A DNA stretch of 64,000 nucleotides from Ahniella sp. (lineage in GTDB: Bacteria; Pseudomonadota; Gammaproteobacteria; Xanthomonadales; Ahniellaceae): positions 124,001-188,000 of the forward strand of contig JADJRU010000007.1 of NCBI GenBank assembly GCA_016712105.1, read 5' to 3'. Under the pieces are notes generated by a model. That model saw only the letters and a list, made by a program, of their open reading frames with translations. It was not told the origin of the DNA and did not search any database. The translations under genes and the position numbers were made by a program. This document shows positions 17,418 through 27,311 of the stretch, piece by piece; positions within the stretch are counted from its first letter, which is position 1, and every line of letters starts with the position of its first letter.

Positions 17418-18186
17418 GTTTGCGCACACTCACTTCTCCAGCTTCGAATGCTCGCACAGTCATGCCCTGATCCACGAGCAATCGACCCGATTCGTCGACA
17501 CCCGATGCCACACCTTCCACGTCGCCGACCCGGACGCGGGAGCCATTCAAGGCATCCAGCGCCGCAAACCGGGACAGGAAAGGTATAAAACCCAGTGCAT
17601 CGAAGGTCTGCAGGTCGGCCAACAAAGTCTTCAGCAGTGTTCCTGCCCAGGCTGAACGATCACCGGCCAGTCCGAGTTCGCGCAGATCGACCACGGCTTG
17701 ACCGGCAGCGGCACGCGCCGAGTCTCCGAGCCGCACGTTCAGTCCGAACCCGATCACGACACGACAATGCCGAACCGACGGCGGCAGCAGTTCAATCAGG
17801 ATTCCGCCAAGTTTTCGCCCATCAACCTGCAGGTCATTTGGCCACTTCAGCGTGACCGGCGCACCCAGATCGCGAAGGGATTCGGCCAGAGACACCCCCA
17901 CCGCCAGGCTCAGCCCACTGAGATCACGCAAAGCGCGGTTCAATCGGACGCTGACCGACACCAACAAGGATCCGCCAGCGTCGGATTGCCAGCTGCGATC
18001 AAATCGACCGCGGCCCGCTGATTGGTGTTCAGCCAGCAGCACGAAGGTGCTCGCATCGGGATCTCCGCGACGCAGCAGATCCTGGTTCGTCGAGCCTGTG
18101 TGCTCGACGACTGCCAGTTCGAGGGCAGGCACATCGGTGAGCGCGGCCCGGATCAGGGCCACATCCAGAGCAGGTTCGGAGAGCAT
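17410..18186 (-). CDS. birA: Biotin--[acetyl-CoA-carboxylase] ligase without DNA-binding domain
   Basis: Attaches biotin to carboxyl carrier proteins. The catalytic region is clear: TGSTNQDLL, then AGRGRFDRSW (biotinyl-AMP binding GRGR loop), TLKWPNDL with the catalytic Lys, and GGILIEL. At 258 residues it lacks the N-terminal winged-helix of bifunctional E. coli BirA, so it probably does not repress the biotin operon. ATG 18186 lies just before the conserved core; longer in-frame extensions are low-complexity and lack homologous character. Paired with coaX in the common birA-coaX arrangement. Confidence 0.93.
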   Translation of the reverse strand: MLSEPALDVALIRAALTDVPALELAVVEHTGSTNQDLLRRGDPDASTFVLLAEHQSAGRGRFDRSWQSDAGGSLLVSVSVRLNRALRDLSGLSLAVGVSLAESLRDLGAPVTLKWPNDLQVDGRKLGGILIELLPPSVRHCRVVIGFGLNVRLGDSARAAAGQAVVDLRELGLAGDRSAWAGTLLKTLLADLQTFDALGFIPFLSRFAALDALNGSRVRVGDVEGVASGVDESGRLLVDQGMTVRAFEAGEVSVRKHE

Positions 18187-18279
18187 GTGCGGATTCTCGC
18201 ATGGGACAGGACCCGCCCGGTTTGCGCGGCTGGGCACAAGCGGGCAAGATGCCGCACTTTCCCAAGATTCCGATCCGCC

Positions 18280-19443
18280 ATGGCCAAGACGCCCCGCCCG
18301 CAAGCCCTCGCCACCCGCGCCATCCACGCCGGCCAGTTTCCGGATCCGTCGACCGGTGCGGTGATGACACCCATTTACGCCACCTCGACGTACATCCAGA
18401 AAAGTCCGGGTGTTCATCAGGGCTTCGAGTATTCGCGCTCGCACAATCCAACCCGTTTTGCGTGGGAACGATGTGTGGCCGATCTGGAAGGCGGGCAGCG
18501 TGGTTTTGCGTTTGCGTCCGGTCTGGCGGCCACATCGACGATCCTGGAGCTGCTGGATTCAGGCAGCCATGTGATCGCGATGGATGATCTTTATGGCGGC
18601 ACCTACCGCTTGTTCGAGCGCGTGCGCCGCCGCAGTGCCGGGCTGGACTTCAGCTTCATCGACCTCAACGATGGGGACGCGCTCAAGAAGGCACTGAAAC
18701 CCAACACCAAGTTGATCTGGGTGGAAACCCCGACGAACCCGATGCTGAAGCTGGTCGACCTGACCAAGGTCTCGGCGTTCGCGAAGAAACATGGCCTGAT
18801 CCTGGTGGTCGACAACACGTTCTGTTCGCCGGCCGTGCAGCGTCCGATCGAATACGGCGCGCACATCGTCATGCACTCGGCCACGAAATATCTGAACGGT
18901 CACTCCGACATGGTCGGTGGTGTCGCCGTCGTCGGTGATCACCCCGAATTGCTGGAGAAAATGGCGTTCCTGCAGAACGCCGTCGGCGCCGTACAGGGGC
19001 CGTTTGATTCGTTCCTTGCCCTCCGTGGCGTCAAGACACTGGCACTGCGTATGCGTGCCCATGGCGCCAACGCCATGGAACTGGCGAAATGGCTGGAAGT
19101 TCACCCGCAGATTGAACGCTGTATCTATCCGGGTTTGAAGTCACACCCGCAACACGCGCTGGCAAAGCGCCAGATGGACAACTTCGGCGGCATGATTTCG
19201 ATCGTCGTGAAGGGTGGCCTGAAGAAGGCACGCCGCATGATGGAACGCTGCGAGTTGTTCGGCCTGGCCGAGTCGCTCGGCGGTGTGGAGAGCCTGATCA
19301 ACCACCCGGCGATCATGACGCACGCATCGGTGCCCGCCGACAAGCGCAAGGCACTCGGTATCAGCGACGCGCTCGTGCGCCTCTCGGTTGGCATCGAAGA
19401 CGTGTCCGACCTGCGTGCCGAGCTGGAACACGCCCTGGGCTGA
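18280..19443 (+). CDS. Cystathionine gamma-synthase/gamma-lyase family PLP enzyme
   Basis: A trans-sulfuration enzyme of 387 residues. Visible family features: TPIYATSTY and YSRSHNPTR near the N-terminus, FASGLAATS for phosphate binding of PLP, WVETPTNPM, and the PLP lysine in MHSATKYLNGHSD. The C-terminal ESLINHPAIMTHASVP is typical. The sequence cannot settle synthase (methionine synthesis) versus lyase (cysteine synthesis). ATG 18280 is the first start giving the normal N-terminus. A PaiB-like gene starts 2 bp after the stop. Confidence 0.92.
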   Translation: MAKTPRPQALATRAIHAGQFPDPSTGAVMTPIYATSTYIQKSPGVHQGFEYSRSHNPTRFAWERCVADLEGGQRGFAFASGLAATSTILELLDSGSHVIAMDDLYGGTYRLFERVRRRSAGLDFSFIDLNDGDALKKALKPNTKLIWVETPTNPMLKLVDLTKVSAFAKKHGLILVVDNTFCSPAVQRPIEYGAHIVMHSATKYLNGHSDMVGGVAVVGDHPELLEKMAFLQNAVGAVQGPFDSFLALRGVKTLALRMRAHGANAMELAKWLEVHPQIERCIYPGLKSHPQHALAKRQMDNFGGMISIVVKGGLKKARRMMERCELFGLAESLGGVESLINHPAIMTHASVPADKRKALGISDALVRLSVGIEDVSDLRAELEHALG

Positions 19444-19445
19444 CG

Positions 19446-20081
19446 GTGTATCTGCCGCGCCACTTCGAGGAAACGGATCGCGGGCGACTTCGCGAACTGG
19501 TCGTCCGGAATCCTCTGGTGCACATCGTGCAGGCGGTGGACGGCACCCTTCAGGCGAACCCCGTGCCGATGCTGCTGGTCGACGATGCCGATGGCACCTG
19601 GCGGCTCCAGGGCCACGTCGCGCGCGCGAATCCGATGTGGCGTGCAGAAGTTCCGGTCCTCGCCATCATCGCCGGACCCGACCAGTACATCAGCCCGTCC
19701 TGGTATGCGACCAAGGCCGAACACGGCCGTGTAGTGCCCACCTGGAACTACGCCACGTGGCACGCGCATGGTCAACTGACGGCATTCGAAAGCCGCGAAT
19801 GGCTGCTCGATCTGCTGCATCGATTGACCACGACGCACGAATCCCGCCTGCCCAAACCCTGGGCAATCGACGATGCGCCTACCGATTACATCGATGGCTT
19901 ACTGAACGCGATTGTCGGCATCGAGATCAGGATCGAGCGAATCGAAGCCAAGTTCAAGCTCAGCCAGAATCACCCGGCGGCCAATCGGCAGGGTGTTCTC
20001 GATGGATTGGCCGGTGGCGGCGAGGACGATGGTGGCGCCTTGCGACACCAGATGGCGTCCGTCGTCGACCCGCCCGTCTGA
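19446..20081 (+). CDS. paiB: PaiB-like FMN-binding negative transcriptional regulator
   Basis: A protein of 211 residues with the PaiB/FMN-binding split-barrel pattern: MYLPRHFEE at the N-terminus, GHVARANPMW, YISPSWYATK and VPTWNYATWHAHG. Bacillus PaiB affects sporulation and protease genes; in proteobacteria the role is uncertain and may be enzymatic. The start is GTG 19446, directly after the PLP enzyme stop, so the two are probably co-transcribed. The C-terminal SQNHPAANRQGVLDGL is also family-typical. Confidence 0.9.
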   Translation: MYLPRHFEETDRGRLRELVVRNPLVHIVQAVDGTLQANPVPMLLVDDADGTWRLQGHVARANPMWRAEVPVLAIIAGPDQYISPSWYATKAEHGRVVPTWNYATWHAHGQLTAFESREWLLDLLHRLTTTHESRLPKPWAIDDAPTDYIDGLLNAIVGIEIRIERIEAKFKLSQNHPAANRQGVLDGLAGGGEDDGGALRHQMASVVDPPV

Positions 20082-20133
20082 TCGGCGCCGTACATTAAAA
20101 CGAGTTCATCCATCGCCATCGAGGCACTTCGGA

Positions 20134-20152
20134 ATGGCGATTGAATCGCCAT
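20134..20152. promoter_or_regulatory. Perfect inverted repeat upstream of the giant surface protein gene
   Basis: ATGGCGAT-TGA-ATCGCCAT (8-bp arms, 3-nt spacer) in the 224-bp leader region 20082-20305 before the GTG start at 20306. It could be an operator or an RNA hairpin. There is no flanking T-tract, so it is not an intrinsic terminator. No regulator is identified. Confidence 0.3.
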
Positions 20153-20305
20153 ATCGCATTGATTGATTGGATATTTTTCCGGGCGCTGCCGAGATGGATC
20201 GTTTCGACTCTTGGTGCGTCTGCGTGCCAAGACATCCCGAACACATGCATATGTGATCTGATTGAGTCACAGTTCACAGAATTGGCGGGCTTAAAGGGGA
20301 ACAGG

Positions 20306-23300
20306 GTGAATAATCGATTCGTACGGGCAATGACCGCATTTGCGGCGTTGATGGTCTTCAGTGTCGGCGCGTGGGCGCAAGACGTTCTGTGGCGGGATAT
20401 CCTGCAGAACGCTTCGGAGACGACCAACGCTCGTCACACCGCCTTGCTGGACAACGGCGACATCATCGTCGGCGGTTTGAATGGCGCCAGTTCGGCCACT
20501 CGTGACTTCATGGTCTATCGCATCCGCGGCAGCGACGGTGTCGTGGTCTGGTCGCGCCGCCTCGACGGAGGCGGTACCGGCGAAACCGTCAATGACCTGA
20601 TCGCCGATCCGGTCACGGGGATGTGTATTTCTGCGGACGTTCGACCGTGACGGGCCAGCAACTCAACTGGTATGTGATGAAGTTGAATGGCAGCAACGGC
20701 AGCAACGGCTGGGCCGGCGCACACACCTACAATCACACTCAGAACGGTAATGACGAGCCCCGTGCATTGAGCTTTGTGCAGGATGGCGCAGCGCGCAATA
20801 TCGTGGTCGTCGGGCAGATCACGACAACACTTGGCAACGGCGGGCGAGTAGTCAAGCTGAACGCTTCCACGGGCGCCTTGATGTGGCAATCGAACCAGGA
20901 GAGCGCGTTTCAGGAATATTCGAACGTCTTCACCAGCGCGGACGGCGACATCTTCGCAGTCGGATACACCAACGGCTTCAACGGAGCGTTGGCCACTAAA
21001 TATAACGTCGGCGGTACGCAGGTATGGTCGGTCACTTCGGTTGGACCAGGCGCTGCAAGTTTCACGAACTGGGGAAATGGCCGCATCGATGCGGCTTCGG
21101 GCGATCTGATCGTTTCGGGTTTGGCGCAGGGAAGCGGAAACAACAACGACATCGCAGTTGCCCGATTCCGCGACACCGATGGGGTCCGGCTCTGGCAGAC
21201 CCTGATCAACAGCCCGATCAACGGGTCCGATAACGGCAATGCCATTGACGTCGACACCACGCACGCCTACATCGGCACCGGATCCTACGCGTCGGCCGCT
21301 TCCGCGACTGACATCTTCCTGGCACGACTCAATCTCAGCAATGGTTTGTATGACGCAGGCAATGGCGGCTGGACCGCAACCTTTACCGGAGATGACGCTA
21401 CAACGTTCGAGTCGTTGTCGAACCTGCGGGTCGTTGGCGGCACCGTCTATGCCGCCGGTTCGACGCGCTTCCCTTACGCCCGCGGGCCGCACGCTGACCA
21501 CGTTGAAGTTGAACGCCGTGACAGGCGTCGTGATCAATCGGACTGATTTCCGTGATCGACTCGGCGCCCAGTTGGTTGGCTTCAAGGCCATGCAGGTTGC
21601 CAGCAATGGCGACATGTTCATAGCGGGCGACAGCGCGGTCTCGACAGGTTTTGCCGAAATCGGCCGCTTCGGCTCCGCCGGCGCCACTTCGGACGCCAAC
21701 CTGAGCGCACTCAGCATCAGCGCTGGCACTTTGGCGCCGGCGTTTTCAGCAGGCCAGCAGAGTTACACGGCCAGTGTCGGCAATGGCGTCACACAAATGA
21801 CGGTGACACCGACCGTGGCTCAATCCGGCGCGACGGTGAGGGTGAATGGCACCTTGGTGACGTCCGGCACCGCCAGCGCAGCGATCAACCTGATCACGGG
21901 GCTCAACGACATCAGCGTCGTAGTGACGGCGCAGGATGGCGTGACCACCAAGAGTTATCTGATTACCGTGACGCGCGATGTTTGCCCGACGTGTCCGGCA
22001 CCCTGGGTGTCGGTTGAGGCGGTCGGCACAGTCGATGCACCCTTTGTGTCGATGGCGCGCAACAGCAGCGACCAGGTCTTCGGAATCTGGATCAAGGGCA
22101 GCCAGGCGAACGCGGAATACAAGCTCATCCGGTATGACAATCCGGGGCCAAGTGCGACCTGGACAACAGTCGGCAGTTTCACGCGGGCGCAGATTCCGAC
22201 CGTGGACACCGTCAGTGGCCAGGTATCTCTGGCGATCGACGGCACGGGTCGCTTTCATGTCGCGCTACGAGGATCGATTGGCAGCGGCTCAACCAGCGAA
22301 CGTGGCGTCTGGTACGCAACCAGCCCCACTGGCGCGAGCGGCAGCTGGTCCTTTACCAAGCTCGAGACCTTTACCGATCCGAACGGTTTCAAGAATACGG
22401 CGGACGCGCAGATCAAGACCGACCCAAGCAACCGACCGCATATCGTGTACGTGTATTCCGACGCGAATGGCGCCCGCATCGAGAAATTGCGCCTGCTCAG
22501 CTTCAATGGCACGGCATGGGCGGGCACTGATGTCTATTCCAACACAGGCAGCAACGAGGTCAGCGACCCGGATCTCGATATCGATTCGGCCGGCAGGATC
22601 CATATCGTGTTCGAGGCGGAAACCAACGGAGCCGGCACCGACGGCAGCCTGATGTACGTCAACAATGTGTCCGGCGCTTTTCCGGCGCCGACGGTTCTGG
22701 CCGCGGGAGCGACCAGTCAGGATCAGGGTCGTTCGATCAGCATGTTGCTGGACGCTGCCGACAAGGTTCATGTCGTTCGCAGCAACTACCTGAATCAACT
22801 GTTCTATCACCACAATGTCGGCGGCTCGTTTACGTCAACGCAGATCAACGGCAACCTCGTCGGTCGTGTCGAGGCGGATTCGCTCAGTCTCAACGACTTC
22901 GGGGATCTGTTTCTGGCGCACTTCGACACCACGCGCGTGGAGCTTCGTTATGCCTATCTGCCCGGCGCCACCGGCAGCAGTTGGTTCACCGGCTTGCTCT
23001 ATCGCGGCAATGCAGCCACTGCCAATGTTTTTGCGGGGGCGCTGACCAACTACCGTTATGGGCTGGCGCTTTTCGATCACAGGCCGACCGGACCGAGCGG
23101 CAATCAGCAACTCTGGGCCGCCACGCAGGAAATGCCACGACCTGAGATCGTGGTCGAGCAACCCGCAGGCACCGATATTGCCGATGGCGGCAGCAAGAGC
23201 TTCGGCAACGTCAATCTCGGGCAACACCAGCCTGACGTTCACGATCCGGAACACCGGTCAGGCAGCGCTCAGCGTCGGAGCAATCAACATTGATGGCGCA

Positions 23301-26300
23301 CAATCGACCGAATTCGTGGTGACCACGCCGCCGTCGAGTTCGGTTGCGGCGGGCAGCAACACAACGTTTGTGCTTCGCTTCACGCCCACCGCGACGGGAA
23401 CGCGCAACGCCGCGATCCATATCGTCAACGGCGATACCAACGAGAATCCCTTCGACATCTCGGTCAGCGGGGTCGGCATCAATACTGCCCCGACCATCAC
23501 CGCATCCGGAGCGTTGGCGCGGCAGGCCGGCAGCACGGCTGGTGCTGCGACCGTCGCAACCGTGGCCGACGCCGAAAGTGCTGCCGGGAGTCTGACCGTC
23601 ACGGCAACGACAGTGCCCAGTGGCATCAGCGTCACCAGCATCACCAACACCAGCGGTACCGTCTCGGCAGTCGTCAACGCCAGTTGTTCGGCAAGCACGG
23701 GCGCCAATACCGTTGTGTTCCGGGTTACTGATCCGTTTGCTCTCACCAACACCGCCAATCTGACGGTCAACGTCAGCGCGAATACGGCGCCGGCTCTGGC
23801 TTACACCAATCAGTCGGCGACACCGGGTGGCAGTCTGAGCGTGACGCCGAGTGTCGCCCCGAGCGATACCGGCAGTGTCACCAGCGTCAGCGTGCAGAGT
23901 GCCGGCACCTATACCGGAACGATCAGCGTGAATTCCGCCGGCGTCGTGTCCTTGTCGAACATCGCACCCTCCGGCAATCACACGATCACCATCCGCGCGA
24001 CCGACAATTGCGGCGTCAACACGGACGCCAGCTTCGTCCTCGCCGTGAACTCGGTTCCGGTGGTCACTCCAGCAACAGGGCTGACACGCCAGCAGGGAAG
24101 CCCGGCGGGCAACGCAGTTCTTGGCACCGTGTTTGATCAGGAGACCGCTGCGGGTTCGATCACCACTTCGCTCGTTGGGGTACCTGCCGGTCTGTCTGTC
24201 GGCACGCTCAGCAACGTCAACGGCTCTATCAGCGCCAATCTGGCGGCTGCATGCACCGCAACGCTTGGGGCAAACAGCTTCAGCCTGTCGGCGACCGATG
24301 GTGCCGGCAGCACCAGCAATGCCAGCGTCGTCGTTCAGGTCAGCGCCAACAGCGCGCCAACACTGGCGTACGGGAGTCAGATCGTCGCGCCAGGTGCGAG
24401 TCTCGCGATCACACCCGCCACCGCATTGGCCGATAACGGCAGCGTCGGCGTCGTGATCTCGAACCAGGGGACTTACACCGGGACGATCTCGATCGACGCA
24501 GCGGGTCTGATCAGCATCAGTAATGCCGCGCCAGCCGGTGCCCACACCATCACGGTGCGTGCCACGGACAACTGCGGCGCGCAGACCGACGCGAGTTTTG
24601 AGCTGCTGGTCAACACGCCGCCCACCATCACCGCGGCTGCCCCCAGCGTGCGCCAAGGTAGCCCGCCAAGCGCACAGGCTCTTGCCACGGTCGCCGACGG
24701 CGAATCGGCCGCTTCGGCACTCAACGTGACTGCAACGCTGGTTCCCGCCGGTCTGACTTTGGGGTCGATCAGCAATACCAACGGCAACATTGCGGCGCCG
24801 CTCAGTGCATCCTGTGGCGCAAGCGTAGGCACCAACGTGGTCACGCTTCAGGTAAGCGACGGTCGGCAGAGCAACAGCACAAGCATGAATGTCGACGTGC
24901 TCGCGAACACCGCGCCTTCGTTCTCCTACGCCGATCAGTCCTCGTTGTTGAATGCGGCATTGACCGTAACGCCCAGTGTTGCGCTCACCGATAACGGCAA
25001 CATTGCCGGTGTGGTGGTTCAGAACGCCGGAACCTATACCGGCACCATCAGCGTCGACAGTGCCGGGTTGGTATCACTCTCGAATGTTGCACCTTCCGGC
25101 AGCCATACGATCACGATTCGGGCTACGGACAACTGTGGCATCAGCACCGACAGCAGTTTCACGCTGGCGGTCAACGCGGCACCGACCGTGAACGCGGCTG
25201 TGGGTTTGACGCGGCAGCAGGGAAGCCCGGCCAGCGTCAGCACCTTGGGGACTGTTGCCGACCTGGAGACCGCAGCCGCCAATTTGGTCGTGGCCACGAG
25301 CGGAGTGCCGAGCGGGCTCAATATCGGCACGCTGACGAACAACAATGGCACGATCTCAGCGCTGCTCGACGCTGGCTGCAGTGCAACGGTCGGTGCCAAC
25401 AGCTTCGTACTGACTGCAACCGATGCGGCCGGAACGAGCTCGCCGGCGAACGTCGGTGTCCAGGTTGTGGCGAACAGCTTCCCCAGTCTCGCTTACCCGA
25501 ACCGAATCGTCGCGCCGGGCGGCAGTCTCGTGATCACGCCAAGCGTGGCGCTGACCGACAACGGAAGTACCACCGTGTCCGTGCTGAATGCCGGTACCTA
25601 CACAGGCACGATCGCCGTCGATGCCTCGGGTGTGGTCAGCATCAGCAATGCTGCACCGGCTGGCGCCCACAACATCACGATTCGCGCGACCGACAATTGC
25701 GGTGCCAATACCGATGTCCAGTTCGAATTGTTGGTCAATACACCGCCGACGATCACCGCCGCGACGCCCAGCCTGCGTCAGGGCAGTGCGAACGCATTGA
25801 CCACACTGGCGAGTGTTGCCGACGGTGAGTCGGCCGCGGGGACATTGAGTGTGAACGCCACATCGGTCGCGAGCGGACTCAATCTGTCGGCGCTGGCCAA
25901 CAACAACGGCACAGTGCAGGCCCAGATGAGTGCCAGCTGCAGTGCAAGGCTCGGCGCCAACCCGGTTCATCTGACCGTCAGTGACGGTCGCCAGGGTAAT
26001 GAGCTCGATGTCAGCGTTGACGTGCTCCCCAATACGGAACCCACAGTGTCATACACCACGGCCACACTTGGATTGAACGGCAGCACGACCGTCATCCCCA
26101 GTGCCGCATTGGCGGACAATGGAAGTGTGTCGAGTGTCGTTCTGCAGTCAGTCGGCACCTACACCGGTCTGGCGAGTATCGATACCCAAGGCCGGATCAA
26201 CCTGGCCAATGCGTCGCCAGTGGGCACACATCGGCTTGCGGTGCGCCTGGTGGACAACTGCGGCCTGCCCGCCACGGTCGAGTTTGACGTGATCGTCAAC

Positions 26301-27311
26301 CGCACATCGACCAGTCTGGCTTTGGGCTCCAGTCTGTCACCCAGCCGATTCGGGCAAACGGTGACACTGAGCGCGGAGTTGAGCGGGTTCGCACCGACCG
26401 GTGCCATCGAGTTCCTGGCCGATGATGCAGTGATCGGCACGGCTGCTCTGGTCGGCAGCGGCGATGTAGTCAGTGCGAGTCTGGTGACCAGCACGCTTTC
26501 GGTTGGCAACCCGGTGCTGAAGGCACGATACGCCGGCGATGGAAACAATGCGGCGAGCGAGTTCACTCTGTTCACCCAGCAGGTGTTGCCGGCGGCGACA
26601 CGTTTGAACCTGGCATCTGACGCCAATCCGGGCACCACAGGCCCGCGTACGATCAGTGTCAGCTTGCAGGTCGAAGCCCCCGGAGGTGGTGTGCCCACAG
26701 GCTCAGTCAATCTGAGTTCGGGATCCAGCAACTGCGTGGCGACGCTTGTTGGCGGGACCGGAAGTTGTGCGCTCCAGTTCACGACCAAGGGCTACAAGAC
26801 CATCAATTCAACGTTTGTGCCCAACAACAGCAACCATCTCAGCAGTACCAGCAGCCTGGCGATCGTCATCACCGACAGCTCCAGCAGCAGCGATCTGCGC
26901 GTTCGCATCGGCAATGGTCAGGAGATCATCACTGCCGGCAGCACTCTGAACTATCAGGTGACGATCGACAATCTGGGGCCGGATGCCGCAGTGGGCCGGG
27001 TTCAGGTGCCGATATCGCCCAGTTTGATCGGAGCCAGCTTCCAGTGTTTGCGAGCCGGGCCAGCCCAGTGCGGCCCCGTGTCCGGCACAGGCAATATCGA
27101 CACCGAGGTGAGCTTGGGCGCCGGCGGCGTGCTCGTCTACACGATCACGGCAAGTGCGCCGGTCAATCCGGAAGCACCGATCACCCAATCGGCATCAATT
27201 GGGGTCATCGCACCGAACAGCGATCCGGTCTCCGCCAACAACACCGCCACCGACACCGACCCCATGGGTCTTTTCCTGAATGGTCTCGAGGACGTCAACC
27301 CCAATGAGTAA
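20306..27311 (+). pseudogene. Giant secreted repeat protein (~2,335 residues), interrupted by three frame shifts
   Basis: The GTG start at 20306 follows an AAAGGGGAACAGG ribosome site and opens a signal peptide (FAALMVFSVGAWAQ). The first part is a propeller-like delta (repeated DGDI/IVVVG words). Near 21700 there is a cadherin-like beta-sandwich (LSALSISAG), then another propeller. From about 23200 comes a choice-of-anchor/ASPM-type domain, then five ~188-residue Ig-like units, an Ig-like Big_3 domain near 26320, and a DUF11-like domain before the C-terminal LFLNGLEDVNPNE. Frame changes near 20615-20630, 21475-21500 and 23210-23225 break it, yet protein character continues seamlessly across each, so I read them as sequence errors. 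Its stop overlaps the start of the Calx-beta gene. Confidence 0.72.
23487..26300 (+). repeat. Five in-frame ~563-bp repeats inside the giant surface protein
   Basis: Units begin at about 23487, 24054, 24618, 25179 and 25743, each with PT[IV]T or similar, a RQ(Q)GSP motif, VADxES/ETAA, then GTYTGTI, HTITIRATDNCG and a closing VN. Spacing is 558-567 bp. Each unit appears to be two beta-sandwich subdomains. One conserved Cys sits in the first half (AxCxA) and another in ATDNCG, which could form disulphides outside the cell. Confidence 0.85.

Noticed and set aside
20253..20272. TGTGA...TCACA pair resembling a CRP/Clp site before the giant protein gene
   Set aside because: The arms are 10 nt apart, not the 6 nt of the CRP consensus, so it was not called.
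23811..24656. Minus-strand frames with Asp/Gly/Arg-rich sequence across the repeat region
   Set aside because: Shadows of the plus-strand repeat units, repeating with the same period.
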